From positions 1-21,490 of IMG/VR virus record IMGVR_UViG_3300042691_000179: a DNA stretch of 21,490 bases; one strand, written 5' to 3'. The position numbers and the translations under genes are program-made. How positions within the stretch are numbered: position 1 is the first letter of the stretch; every line of letters starts with the position of its first letter. The stretch comes from a virus. The notes below the pieces were generated by a model. The model worked only from the letters and a program-made list of their open reading frames with translations, had not been told where the DNA came from and made no database searches. Shown here in pieces: positions 6,068 to 12,964 of this stretch.

Positions 6068-6247
6068 ATGAAAGATGATATGAAGAAAGTGGCAAAGGCC
6101 GAAGTGAAAGCGCACGAGAAGCGCATGCACGGCAAAGGCTATGCCAAAGGTGGCAAAACTAACATGCAGATGAAGACGCTGGGACGTGGCTTGGCTAAAG
6201 TCGCCAACCAGAAAAAGACTTCGTTCACCTACAAGCGCGGAGGCTGA
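6068..6247 (+). CDS. Tiny basic phage protein (59 aa)
   Basis: A 59-residue basic protein running from ATG 6068 to TGA 6245-6247. TAGGAGTGGATC gives a good ribosome site. The sequence starts MKDDMKKVAKAEVKAHEKRM and includes MHGKGYAKGGKTNMQMKT, then LGRGLAKVANQKK and a final KRGG. The AKGGKTNM unit again fits the GG-Lys grammar of the tagged proteins at 3311-4337. I recognise similar HGxxYAKGGKTNM proteins from other environmental phages next to structural genes; no function is known to me. The next gene's ATG follows one base after its stop, with the GGAGG ribosome site inside its last codons. Confidence 0.8.
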   Translation: MKDDMKKVAKAEVKAHEKRMHGKGYAKGGKTNMQMKTLGRGLAKVANQKKTSFTYKRGG

Positions 6248-6248
6248 T

Positions 6249-6392
6249 ATGCAAAGCAAACCTGTCAAGCAGATTCCGATTGTTCCGAACAACAACGGTT
6301 ACCCCAACAATGTGCCCAACACGCAGACTGTGAAGACTCGTGGCACTGGCGCTGCGATTAAGGGTACCAACTCCAGCAAGAAACTTGCATGA
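6249..6392 (+). CDS. Tiny basic phage protein (47 aa) with TRGTGAA tail
   Basis: A 47-residue protein from ATG 6249, preceded by CGCGGAGGCTGAT; a longer in-frame reading from 6186 is rejected because it overlaps the gene before it. The N-terminal half is Pro/Asn-rich and probably disordered (IPIVPNNNGYPNNVPNTQ). The C-terminal half is a compact basic motif, VKTRGTGAAIKG followed by TNSSKKLA, which recurs in small proteins of other phages as TRGxGAA-KG-SKK. It is a possible relative of the KTRG tails upstream. Its stop overlaps the next ATG. Function unknown. Confidence 0.78.
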   Translation: MQSKPVKQIPIVPNNNGYPNNVPNTQTVKTRGTGAAIKGTNSSKKLA

Positions 6393-7096
6393 ACTACGCT
6401 GAACTGACCGCCGCCATCAAGGCGTACTGCGAAAACGACTTCCCCCAAGCGGTGGGGGCAGGTGGGCTTACGTCCGCCGAGCAGATTGCTCGTTTTGTGC
6501 AGCAGGCGGAACAGCGTATTTTCAACACGGTTCAGTTCCCTTCGATCCGCAAAAACGTCACGGGTAACACCACACTGGGCAACAAGTATCTGTCTGCTCC
6601 GGGTGACTTTCTGGCGGTGTATTCGATGGCGGTGATTGACCCTGTCACCTCTGAGTACTTGTACCTACTCAACAAGGACGTGAACTTCATTCGTGAGGCG
6701 TATCCGTCTCCGAACGATCAGGGCAAACCCTACTATTACGCATTGTTCGGGCCGACCACTACGAACAACGTGCCGCCTGTCATCACGAACGAACTGACGT
6801 TCCTGCTTGGCCCGACTCCTGATGCTGCATACAGCGTTGAGTTGCACTACTACTATTACCCCGAGTCGATCACGACTGCTTCTTCTGGGCAGACGTGGCT
6901 CGGTGACAACTTTGATTCTGTCTTGCTTTATGGCGCAATGCTCGAAGCCGCGACGTTCATGAAGTCCGACAAGGACGTGATGGACAACTACATGGCGCGT
7001 TATAACGAAGCGTTGGGCTTGGCGAAACGACTTGGTGATGGCATGGAGCGTCAAGACGCTTACAGGTCTGGTCAAGTACGAGTTCCTGTGAGGTAA
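6389..7096 (+). CDS. Head-tail connector/adaptor-like protein 2
   Basis: A 235-residue protein. It starts with a helical YAELTAAIKAYCENDF segment and a second helix IARFVQQAEQRIFNTVQFPS. A beta-rich core follows (YLSAPGDFLAVYSMAV; SVELHYYYYPESI). C-terminal helices end it (LLYGAMLEAATFMKSDKDVM; MARYNEALGLAKRLGDGMER). This matches the adaptor/tail-tube-A-like protein often annotated in short-tailed phages (SU10-type adaptor, distantly T7 gp11-like) that sits between portal and nozzle. Its ATG overlaps the previous TGA (ATGA). With the related protein at 4884 it gives this phage two such candidates. Assignment rests on pattern and context. Confidence 0.78.
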   Translation: MNYAELTAAIKAYCENDFPQAVGAGGLTSAEQIARFVQQAEQRIFNTVQFPSIRKNVTGNTTLGNKYLSAPGDFLAVYSMAVIDPVTSEYLYLLNKDVNFIREAYPSPNDQGKPYYYALFGPTTTNNVPPVITNELTFLLGPTPDAAYSVELHYYYYPESITTASSGQTWLGDNFDSVLLYGAMLEAATFMKSDKDVMDNYMARYNEALGLAKRLGDGMERQDAYRSGQVRVPVR

Positions 7097-7098
7097 TC

Positions 7099-7515
7099 AT
7101 GGCATTCACTGGGAACTTCACTTGCAACGTCTTTAAGACCGGACTCATCAACGGCGACTTTGATTTCGGCGTTGGGACGACTGATGTCTACAAGATTGCC
7201 CTCTACACCAATGCGGCGACGTTGAATCAAGACACAACCGCGTACACGACTGCTGGTGAAGTTGTTGCCTCTGGCTATACGGCTGGGGGTAACGTGTTAA
7301 CTCCGACAGTGGGAGGCCCGGATGGGACGGCGTTTATTTCGTTTGCCAATACGTCTTGGTCTGGTGCCTTCACGGCACGAGGGGCGCTGATCTACAAAAA
7401 CGGTGGGGCAGCGGTTTGTGTTTTGGACTTTGGTGCAGATCGGACTTCGACGCTAACGTTCCAAGTTCAGTTCCCGCCTAGTTCTGCAAGTTCAGCAATT
7501 ATTCGGATTTCTTAA
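7099..7515 (+). CDS. Small structural protein (138 aa)
   Basis: A 138-residue protein with low charge and high Gly/Thr/Ala content. Blocks such as DVYKIALYTNAATLNQDTTA, GEVVASGYTAGG and RGALIYKNGGAAVCVLDFG look like a beta-sandwich virion protein, a type common in phage structural clusters. ATG 7099 follows GAGGTAATC, whose TAA is the previous stop. It shares a general layout with the next protein (both have a TAT-like start of a beta domain and an aromatic strand), so the pair may be related, but I cannot align them convincingly. Role: minor head/tail or fibre-base protein, inferred from position. Confidence 0.72.
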   Translation: MAFTGNFTCNVFKTGLINGDFDFGVGTTDVYKIALYTNAATLNQDTTAYTTAGEVVASGYTAGGNVLTPTVGGPDGTAFISFANTSWSGAFTARGALIYKNGGAAVCVLDFGADRTSTLTFQVQFPPSSASSAIIRIS

Positions 7516-7525
7516 GGAGCATGAA

Positions 7526-8110
7526 ATGATTAACAACAAAGCAAAGTCCACCGACAAGGTCTTCTCTGAAGTCTTGGGTGGTGGCGCATCGGAAGAGCGC
7601 GTTCGCGGTGGCGGCGTGTTTTTCTTTGAGTGCCGTGACAAAGACGGCAACCTCAAGTGGAAAGAAGAGTCTAAGAACCTTGTTGTGAACGTCGGTCTCA
7701 AAGACATGAACGACAAGTATTTCACTGGCACAACCTACACGGCAACGTGGTATCTGGGTTTGATTACCGGTCCGGGTTCTGGCACGACGATTGATGCTGG
7801 CGACACGATGGCGACCCATGCAGGTTGGACTGAAGCAACGGCTTACAGCCAATCGACTCGTCCTGCTTGTACGTTTGGTGCGGCTACCACTGCTGATCCT
7901 TCTGTCATCAGCAACTCGGCTTCTGTGGCTGTGTTCAGCATCAACGGCACCGTGACGATTGCTGGTGCATTCCTGACCAGCAACAACACCAAGGGTGGCA
8001 CTACCGGCATTCTGTTCTCGGCTTCTGACTTCCAATCGCCCGGTGACCGTGCGGTGGTGTCGGGCGACACGCTGAACGTGACCTATCAATTCAGCCTCGA
8101 CGCTGCGTAA
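7526..8110 (+). CDS. Structural protein (194 aa)
   Basis: A 194-residue protein. Residues ~28-57 hold a charged block (GVFFFECRDKDGNLKWKEES and then KNLVVNVGLKDMNDKYF) that I recognise from phage proteins found between connector and fibre genes. Following it is a low-charge beta domain with WYLGLITGPGSGTTIDAGD, an ATHAGWTEATAYSQSTRP block and a C-terminal SGDTLNVTYQFSLDAA. ATG 7526 follows AAGGAGCATGAA; a nearer ATG at 7521 stops after two codons. Probably a minor virion protein connecting tail and appendages; the exact role is not visible. Confidence 0.75.
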   Translation: MINNKAKSTDKVFSEVLGGGASEERVRGGGVFFFECRDKDGNLKWKEESKNLVVNVGLKDMNDKYFTGTTYTATWYLGLITGPGSGTTIDAGDTMATHAGWTEATAYSQSTRPACTFGAATTADPSVISNSASVAVFSINGTVTIAGAFLTSNNTKGGTTGILFSASDFQSPGDRAVVSGDTLNVTYQFSLDAA

Positions 8111-8119
8111 GGAGAAAAC

Positions 8120-8299
8120 ATGGCTACCAAATTTACCAAAGGTCAAAACGTCAAACTCGTTTCTGTTGCTCCGCAAGGCCCGGTTGTTGCCCTGCGCATG
8201 GACGAGAATGGCACGTTCTTCTACCTCGTGGAGTGGACTGACGAGGCTGGCGTGAAGCATCAACGCTGGTTTGAAGAGGCGCAACTCGCCGCTGCGTAA
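8120..8299 (+). CDS. Mini-protein with SH3-like YodC/DUF2158-type pattern (59 aa)
   Basis: A 59-residue protein from ATG 8120 to TAA 8297-8299, preceded by TAAGGAGAAAAC. It reads as one small beta barrel: FTKGQNVKLVSVAPQGPVVA, then FFYLVEWTDEAG, then HQRWFEEAQL. The order (basic start, V-x-L strand, GPV turn, W-aromatic strand, acidic turn, FxEAxL end) resembles small SH3-like proteins of the YodC/DUF2158 type. It could bind protein or nucleic acid. It lies between a structural protein and the repeat protein, so a virion or assembly role is likely. The family link is tentative. Confidence 0.72.
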   Translation: MATKFTKGQNVKLVSVAPQGPVVALRMDENGTFFYLVEWTDEAGVKHQRWFEEAQLAAA

Positions 8300-8302
8300 G
8301 GA

Positions 8303-9385
8303 ATGTACGGACTACTGCCCTACTCGACTGCGCCATACTCATCGCTTTCCGGTGCTGTTTATGCTGCGACAGTCGCTGAATCCGCCAATGCCTCAGACAC
8401 TCTGAGCGCACTGGCAACGTTCGCCTCCTCAATCACTGAGAGTGCGACGGGGGCAGATTCCATTTCCGCACGGGTTGTCTTTACAACCTCCATCACTGAG
8501 TCGGCAACCGCAACCGACACCATCTTCGGCAGCGTCACCTATGTGGTGTCTGTCGTTGAACTGGTTACCGCCACAGACACGACCTCCGCCAAGGTTGACT
8601 TCGGCGGCAGCATCCTTGAGGCTGCGACAGGCTCTGACATTGCTAGTGCCAGCGTAGTCTTTGAAGGGGCTATTGCTGAAACTGTGACGGCATCGGAAAC
8701 GGTGGTCGCTCGGGTGGTCTTTGTCTCGACGGTCAACGAGACCGCAACGGGTTCAGACAGCATTTCTGCTGGCGTATCGGTCAACGCTCAGGCTTCCGAG
8801 CAAGCCACAGCCTCTGATGCAGCCTCTGCTGGTGTCATATTCGGCGCGAACGTCGATGAGTCTGCAACTGGCTCTGAGCAGGTCTCTGCGGCAATTGACT
8901 TTGGCGGTTTGATTACAGAGTCCGCGACGGTTTCCGAACTGGTTTCTGCCATCGCTACGTTCGTCGCTACAGCGGCTGAAAGCGCCACTGCTGCTGATGA
9001 GGTGTCTGCGTCGTTTGCGTTTGCAACCAACATTATTGAGTCTGCGACAGCATCTGATGCGCCATCCGCTGGCGTTGTGTTTATTGTTGCCGTCGATGAG
9101 GCCGCAGCAGCCAACGATCTGATTAGCGGGGCGCTTGATTTCGGCGTTTTGGTGCAGGAAAGCGCGTCTGGCTCTGATACAACTGCTACGTTGCCTATTT
9201 ACGCCGTTAGGATTTCTGAGATCGCAGCAGCGTCTGACAGCATTCTGGGTCGCTTGCTGTGGGAAATCATCAACGACAGCCAGCCGGGGACTTGGAACAC
9301 CATCAGCGCACAGAATGGCGGCACTTGGAACGTGATTAACACGTCGGACCCAACTACTTGGAATGTCATAAAGACATCGAACTAA
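8303..9385 (+). CDS. Tandem 20-residue-repeat appendage protein
   Basis: A 360-residue acidic protein with a simple plan. It has an 18-residue N-terminus (MYGLLPYSTAPYSSLSG), then fifteen units of exactly 20 residues, then 42 residues at the C-terminus with three TWN units spaced 11 residues apart. A repeat unit reads like VFTTSITESATATDTIFGSV; the best-kept positions are the hydrophobic/aromatic pair at 1-2, E8, A10-T11 and D14/E14, then S/A around 16-18. There is no Cys and only a few positive residues. The strict periodicity suggests a beta-solenoid or stacked-strand fibre shaft, with the W-containing C-terminus as a cap or tip. It opens the host-recognition region, directly ahead of five fibre genes. 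The ribosome site is poor (AAGGA adjoins the ATG), so coupling to the previous gene is probable. Confidence 0.85.
   Translation: MYGLLPYSTAPYSSLSGAVYAATVAESANASDTLSALATFASSITESATGADSISARVVFTTSITESATATDTIFGSVTYVVSVVELVTATDTTSAKVDFGGSILEAATGSDIASASVVFEGAIAETVTASETVVARVVFVSTVNETATGSDSISAGVSVNAQASEQATASDAASAGVIFGANVDESATGSEQVSAAIDFGGLITESATVSELVSAIATFVATAAESATAADEVSASFAFATNIIESATASDAPSAGVVFIVAVDEAAAANDLISGALDFGVLVQESASGSDTTATLPIYAVRISEIAAASDSILGRLLWEIINDSQPGTWNTISAQNGGTWNVINTSDPTTWNVIKTSN
8357..9256 (+). repeat. Fifteen 60-base tandem repeats coding 20-residue units
   Basis: Codons 19-318 of the repeat protein divide without gaps into fifteen 20-codon units, with no frame slip or indel across 900 bases. 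Units differ considerably in DNA and moderately in protein (compare VFTTSITESATATDTIFGSV with DFGGSILEAATGSDIASASV). This is old, diverged duplication held in phase by protein structure, not a recent expansion. It is not a CRISPR: there are no unique spacers and the unit is fully coding. Confidence 0.9.
9290..9382 (+). repeat. Three 11-residue TWN repeats at the C-terminus of the repeat protein
   Basis: Residues 330-360 read as TWNTISAQNGG, TWNVINTSDPT and TWNVIKTSN. Each unit places a Trp-Asn pair on an 11-residue period, unlike the 20-residue period before it. The short W-rich strands could form a cap or a sugar-facing tip. Confidence 0.82.
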
Positions 9386-9386
9386 T

Positions 9387-9857
9387 ATGCCACTTGTCGT
9401 CAAAGATCGCGTCCGAGAAACATCCACCACCGCAGGTACTGGGACGTTCACGCTTGCTGGTGCGGTGACGGGGTTCCAGTCGTTTTCTGCGATTGGCAAC
9501 GGGAACACCACGTTCTATACCATTGCTGGGCAGGGTACGAGCGAGTGGGAGGTGGGTGTCGGCACCTACACCTCCTCTGGTACTACGCTGTCCCGAGACT
9601 CCGTGCTGGCTTCCAGTGCCTCTGGGGCTAAAGTTAACTTTTCGGCTGGCACCAAGGATGTGTTTGTTACGTACCCCGCAGGGCGTACACTGACTGGTGG
9701 GGGTGGTGGTATTGGTGCGCTAGTTGTCAATGCGACCACAGTGACGGAAAATTACACTGTTGAAAGTGGCACGAACGCCCAGTCTGTCGGTCCGGTTACT
9801 GTTGCGAGCGGAGTGTCTGTAACGGTTTCTTCTGGACAACGTTGGTTGGTCGTGTAA
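9387..9857 (+). CDS. Tail fibre protein 1 with C-terminal QRWLV module
   Basis: A 156-residue protein. The first ~100 residues (MPLVVKDRVRETSTTAGTG, AVTGFQSFSAIGNGNTTFYT, SSGTTLSRDSVLASS, FSAGTKDVFVTYPAGR) are a phage tail-fibre domain that I recognise from many environmental phages. A Gly-rich hinge (LTGGGGGIG) follows. The last 34 residues form a module ending SGQRWLVV, found again at the end of the next gene. ATG 9387 lies one base after the previous stop with no clear ribosome site, implying translational coupling. It is short for a fibre and may be an adaptor or tip segment. Confidence 0.8.
   Translation: MPLVVKDRVRETSTTAGTGTFTLAGAVTGFQSFSAIGNGNTTFYTIAGQGTSEWEVGVGTYTSSGTTLSRDSVLASSASGAKVNFSAGTKDVFVTYPAGRTLTGGGGGIGALVVNATTVTENYTVESGTNAQSVGPVTVASGVSVTVSSGQRWLVV
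9753..9854 (+). repeat. C-terminal fibre module, copy 1
   Basis: Codes for the last 34 residues of fibre protein 1, with SVGPVTVASGVSVTV and SGQRWLVV as its core. Copy 2 at 10522-10623 ends the next gene; 23 of 34 residues are identical with no gap. Both copies reach the stop codon directly. Confidence 0.85.
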
Positions 9858-9867
9858 AGGATAAATT

Positions 9868-10626
9868 ATGCCAAGTACTTACTCCCCCCTAAAAATCGAA
9901 CTCATCGGAGTCGGTGACCAAAACGGTACGTGGGGAACCACGACCAACACCAACCTTGGCACCGCGCTGGAAGAGGCTATCGTTGGACGGGCTACTGCGG
10001 ACTTTGCATCCGATGCTAACCTGACCCTGACTCTCTCCAACACTAACGCTACTCAGGTAGCCCGTAACTTTGTCCTGAACGTTACTTCTTCGGTCAGCCT
10101 CACGGTCACTCGTGACCTGATTGTTCCTGCGATTGAAAAGCCGTATATCGTCCAGAACAACACGACTGGCGGGCAGAGCATCCGTGTGATTGTTGCAGGC
10201 GGCTCAGTTACGGTGCCCAACGGCAAATCGGTCTTTGTCTACAACGACGGTACCGACATCAAGTACGCCTTCGACTATCTAGGCTCCCCCACTTTCGGGT
10301 CGTTTACCTCAACGGGTGACGGCACGTTCACGGGTACCGGGCAGGTCAAACTGCCTGCTGGTACTAACGCCGAGCGTAGTGGCTCTCCTGTTAACGGGAT
10401 GATCCGCTACAACAGCGATCTTGGTTCTTTTGAGGGGTACGTTAACGGGGCGTGGGGCGGTATCGGCGGTGCGCAAGCGGGCGGTGCCATCATTACCAAC
10501 AAGGACGTTGCGAGTGTGACTTACACAATCGCCTCCGGAGAAAATGGTTTAAGTGTTGGACCGATTACAGTAAACTCAGGAGTAACAATCACAGTCGCCA
10601 GCGGTCAACGTTGGTTAGTGCTGTAA
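9868..10626 (+). CDS. Tail fibre protein 2 with GMIRYN motif and QRWLV module
   Basis: A 252-residue protein preceded by AAAGGATAAATT. The N-terminus (STYSPLKIELIGVGDQNGTW, NTNLGTALEEAI) is a base-attachment domain often seen in short-tailed phage fibres. A beta-rich middle follows (RNFVLNVTSSVSLTVTRDL; SVTVPNGKSVFVYNDGTDIK). Near residues 155-195 lies the common fibre motif (SGSPVNGMIRYNSDLGSFEG, then YVNGAWGGIGG). The final 34 residues repeat the C-terminal module of the gene before. This is likely a trimeric fibre whose tip is the shared module. No S74 chaperone domain is present. Confidence 0.85.
   Translation: MPSTYSPLKIELIGVGDQNGTWGTTTNTNLGTALEEAIVGRATADFASDANLTLTLSNTNATQVARNFVLNVTSSVSLTVTRDLIVPAIEKPYIVQNNTTGGQSIRVIVAGGSVTVPNGKSVFVYNDGTDIKYAFDYLGSPTFGSFTSTGDGTFTGTGQVKLPAGTNAERSGSPVNGMIRYNSDLGSFEGYVNGAWGGIGGAQAGGAIITNKDVASVTYTIASGENGLSVGPITVNSGVTITVASGQRWLVL
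10522..10623 (+). repeat. C-terminal fibre module, copy 2
   Basis: Codes for the last 34 residues of fibre protein 2 (SVGPITVNSGVTITV and SGQRWLVL at its core). It aligns without gaps to 9753-9854. The codons differ at many third positions, so the similarity is not due to a very recent copying event. Confidence 0.85.
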
Positions 10627-10636
10627 GGAGATAAAT

Positions 10637-11266
10637 ATGGCAGTGACAATTAACGGTGATGGCGTAGTTGATGTCGGAGGTAATGCCTCTAGCGCCGCTA
10701 AAGTGCGTCTGTATGAAGATTCAGATAACGGCACAAACTACATTGATCTGATTGCTCCGGCTTCTGTCGCAAGTAATCGGACAATTACTTTGCCTGATGA
10801 AACCGGAACGCTACTGACAACGGGTTCCACATTTGCCGGAACTGGCCCTGCCTTCTATGCGTATCAACTTACTGCTCAAACTGGTGTTACGCAGTTGACG
10901 GCAACCAAAATTACCTTTGATGCAGAGGTATTTGACACAAACAATAACTTTGCGTCGAGCAGGTTTACTCCGACGGTTGCTGGCTACTATCAATTCAGTT
11001 TTGGCGTTTCAATACCATCGGCAAACTCAGGTGCATTTTGTCAGGCAACTATTAGAAAAAATAACTCTACGGATACAAATGGAGCCGCGTCACTTGGTCA
11101 AAGCGGAACCCTGTACCCCCAGTCCGTTGGCTCTGTTCTTTTGTATATGAATGGCTCAACCGATTATGTCGAAGTCAACATTTACGGAACAGCCCCGGGT
11201 AATTATTCTATTTTGAATGGAATTTATTGCACCTTCTTTATGGGCGCACTTGTGAGGGCCGCATGA
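10637..11266 (+). CDS. Tail fibre protein 3 with C1q-like C-terminal domain
   Basis: A 209-residue protein preceded by TAAGGAGATAAAT. Residues 1-70 are a short shaft domain ending in TITLPDETGTLLTTGS, a module also present in the fibre at 11443. Residues ~73-209 look like a C1q/TNF-like jelly roll: FYAYQLTAQTGVTQLTATKI, then FTPTVAGYYQFSFGVSIPS, then ATIRKNN and a hydrophobic end CTFFMGALVRAA. The Y-x-F strand after TPTVAGYY is the signature of C1q-like domains, which trimerise and bind ligands. The C-terminal part is visibly richer in A and T than the genes around it, suggesting recent import of the receptor-binding domain. Its stop overlaps the next gene. Confidence 0.82.
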   Translation: MAVTINGDGVVDVGGNASSAAKVRLYEDSDNGTNYIDLIAPASVASNRTITLPDETGTLLTTGSTFAGTGPAFYAYQLTAQTGVTQLTATKITFDAEVFDTNNNFASSRFTPTVAGYYQFSFGVSIPSANSGAFCQATIRKNNSTDTNGAASLGQSGTLYPQSVGSVLLYMNGSTDYVEVNIYGTAPGNYSILNGIYCTFFMGALVRAA

Positions 11267-11439
11267 TGACACTTTACGAAAAAATCAAAAAAATCTACCC
11301 TGAACTTCAAGATATTGAGTTCAGTCAAACCATTCGTTTGCGAAACGACAGCGATGGTCGCGGCGACTACATCGCTCAGTGGGATCATCCGACGCTGCCG
11401 CGTCCAACCCAAGAACAACTTGATGCGGTAAAGGAGTAA
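11263..11439 (+). CDS. Small fibre-associated protein (XkdW-like)
   Basis: From ATG 11263 (ATGATG overlapping the fibre stop; ATG 11266 is equally possible) the product has 58 residues. The sequence MTLYEKIKKIYPELQDIEF, then TIRLRNDSDGRGDYIAQWDH, then PRPTQEQLDAVKE matches small proteins of XkdW type: a short helix, an RLxNDxDGxGxYIxxW strand and a PTxEQL tail. Such genes sit directly after fibre genes and are thought to help fibre assembly. It is placed between two fibre genes, as expected for a chaperone-like partner of fibre 3. A longer in-frame start at 11227 is rejected because it lies within the fibre gene. Confidence 0.78.
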   Translation: MMTLYEKIKKIYPELQDIEFSQTIRLRNDSDGRGDYIAQWDHPTLPRPTQEQLDAVKE

Positions 11440-11442
11440 CGT

Positions 11443-12024
11443 ATGAGCAAGATAGCCCTATCAGGTGACGCAAGCGGAACAGGTACGTTCACCATTGCGT
11501 CTCCAAACTCAAACAGCAACTACACGCTGACGCTTCCGGCAAATACCGGGACTTTGCTTTCTACTGCGTCCAATCTTGCTGGTTTGACTGGCGCGGGGAA
11601 AATACTTCAGGTCGTTCAGAGCAATCAATTTAGTGGTGTGACAACCACCTCTGGTTCTGCTCAATTTTCCTCTTCTACCCCATCTATTACGCCTTCTGCC
11701 ACATCCAGCAAAATTTTGCAGTTATGGGCAACCTCTGTAATTGTTGATTGTGATAACGATTCGCAAGGTTCAAACAACGGCTTTGTGCGTTTCGAGTATC
11801 AAATTGGCGGCACTGGCGGCGCATGGTCTTCGTTGGGTCAGTTTACTGTGCCCGGGCGCGGCGGTAACGGTACTTTCACAAATGCTGTCTTTTTGAGTTC
11901 TTTGTCTACCACCAGCACCGTTTACTTCCGCATGGGTATTGGTAAAGAAGAGGGTGCTCGCAACATTCTGATTAACGATGCTTGGGGCAGTAACCGTGTA
12001 TTTTTGCTGGAGGTGGGAGCATGA
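11443..12024 (+). CDS. Tail fibre protein 4
   Basis: A 193-residue protein preceded by AAAGGAGTAACGT. The short shaft (SGDASGTGTFTIASPNSNS, then YTLTLPANTGTLLSTAS) is a relative of the shaft of fibre 3. The C-terminal ~130 residues are a beta domain (GKILQVVQSNQFSGVTTTSG; SSKILQLWATSVIVDCDND; FRMGIGKEEGARNILINDAW; RVFLLEVGA) without a family name known to me; the end resembles other phage receptor-binding jelly rolls. It is followed by a chaperone-like gene that overlaps its stop by four bases. Shared shaft with a different tip suggests domain swapping between fibres 3 and 4. Confidence 0.82.
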   Translation: MSKIALSGDASGTGTFTIASPNSNSNYTLTLPANTGTLLSTASNLAGLTGAGKILQVVQSNQFSGVTTTSGSAQFSSSTPSITPSATSSKILQLWATSVIVDCDNDSQGSNNGFVRFEYQIGGTGGAWSSLGQFTVPGRGGNGTFTNAVFLSSLSTTSTVYFRMGIGKEEGARNILINDAWGSNRVFLLEVGA

Positions 12025-12320
12025 CAACAATCGTAAAAGCACTCCTCTCGTTGCGCCCCGGCGCTGAGTGGACGATACACGGCGAAGATCAGTTGGAATG
12101 GCTCGATCAAAAGCAAACGCGCCCCACTGATGCTGAAATTCAAGCCGAGGTTGCTCGCCTTCAGGCCGCAGAGCCTGCGCGTATTGCAGGAGAAAAGCGC
12201 CGAGTGGCTTATACCTACGAAGCCGACCCTCTGTTCTTCAAAGCACAACGAGGCGAAGCCACAATGTCTGAGTGGCAAGCCAAAGTGGCTGAAATCAAAG
12301 CCCGTTACCCGAAGGAGTAA
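12021..12320 (+). CDS. Fibre-associated small protein with XkdW-like middle
   Basis: A 99-residue protein whose ATG overlaps the fibre 4 stop; GGAGGTGGGAG is its ribosome site. It starts MTTIVKALLSLRPGAEWTIH, then LEWLDQKQTRPTDAEIQAEV, a helical segment with a PTDAEI turn typical of small tail-fibre assembly proteins, and ends in AYTYEADPLFFKAQRGEATM followed by SEWQAKVAEIKARYP. I recognise the C-terminal block from phage proteins next to fibres. A chaperone-like role is inferred from position after a fibre gene. AAGGAG near its 3' end serves as the ribosome site for the short reading frame at 12324. Confidence 0.8.
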   Translation: MTTIVKALLSLRPGAEWTIHGEDQLEWLDQKQTRPTDAEIQAEVARLQAAEPARIAGEKRRVAYTYEADPLFFKAQRGEATMSEWQAKVAEIKARYPKE

Positions 12321-12323
12321 ACC

Positions 12324-12359
12324 ATGCCCAGCATAATCAACAGTGTGAGGATTGAATGA
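12324..12359 (+). pseudogene. Detached first codons of a fibre gene (11-residue leader)
   Basis: An ATG at 12324 with a perfect AAGGAG six bases upstream opens a frame of only 11 residues that begins MPSIIN and stops at 12357-12359. The fibre gene beyond the endonuclease begins MPSILN at 12957. The 18 bases 12324-12341 and 12957-12974 match at 15 positions. The stop of the short frame overlaps the endonuclease ATG 12356 (ATGA), so its translation would couple to the endonuclease. The simplest reading is that it is the original start of the fibre gene, cut off by the insertion. A deliberate leader peptide cannot be excluded. Confidence 0.65.
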
Positions 12360-12964
12360 CAGCCAGACTGCCAACGGAAGTTTGTCATCTGTACCGCATT
12401 ACTGATACGGTACGGGGCAAGTTTTACATTGGCAAACATCGTGGCTCAGAAAAATCTTCATATTGGGGAAGCGGAAGACGAATTCGATCTCATGTAAAAA
12501 AGTACGGCTCTCAAGACCTTATTTACGAAATACTGGTGATTGGAACCGAGGAGTACATTTATGAAATCGAGAAAAAATATGTCACGGATGAATTTATTGC
12601 ATCCAATTCAAACTGTTTAAACCTTTGTGCTGGCGGTATTGGCGGCAACATGGGTCACGGTGCTTGGAACAAAGGGAAAAAATGGGATGACGCCGCCAAA
12701 GAAAAAATGAGGCTGGCAAAACTTGGAAAGGTTAGTCCACGCAAAGGGGCGGTTAATAGCCCAGAGCATCGTTTAAAAATTAGTCTTGCTCGTGTGGGTA
12801 AAGTTTGCATTACCGAAGAAGCGAGAAAAAAGTTAAGCGCGATTAACAAAGGAAAAGTTTGGGAAAGGGTGGATTGCCCTCATTGCGGCAAGTCTGTTCC
12901 TTGGCATATGCGTAACCAAAAGCATTTCGATAAATGCGAAAGAAAGGATTTTAACTATGCCTAG
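12356..12964 (+). CDS. GIY-YIG homing endonuclease with NUMOD3 motifs and Cys/His C-terminus
   Basis: A 202-residue protein. The N-terminal domain has CHLYRIT (10-16) and FYIGKH (23-28) in place of a standard GIY/YIG pair. YWGSGRRI follows near 36-43, and a Glu-rich helix YIYEIEKKYV (67-76) should hold the metal ligand. Several NUMOD3-like GKxxxxxxxxK units lie near 107-167 (NKGKKWDDAAKEKMRLAKLG; SPEHRLKISLARVGK; TEEARKKLSAINKGK). The C-terminus has CPHC (174-177) with later His and Cys (HMRNQKHFDKC), a zinc-finger-like end common in phage endonucleases. The gene is plainly more A/T-rich than its neighbours. The last codons overlap the fibre start ATG 12957, and GAAAGGATTTTAACT provides that start's ribosome site. 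It differs in subtype from the endonuclease at 1629. Confidence 0.9.
   Translation: MTARLPTEVCHLYRITDTVRGKFYIGKHRGSEKSSYWGSGRRIRSHVKKYGSQDLIYEILVIGTEEYIYEIEKKYVTDEFIASNSNCLNLCAGGIGGNMGHGAWNKGKKWDDAAKEKMRLAKLGKVSPRKGAVNSPEHRLKISLARVGKVCITEEARKKLSAINKGKVWERVDCPHCGKSVPWHMRNQKHFDKCERKDFNYA

Noticed and set aside
8357-9256. Regular 60-base repeats considered as a CRISPR array
   Set aside because: There are no unique spacers; the units are diverged, fully coding and in one frame.
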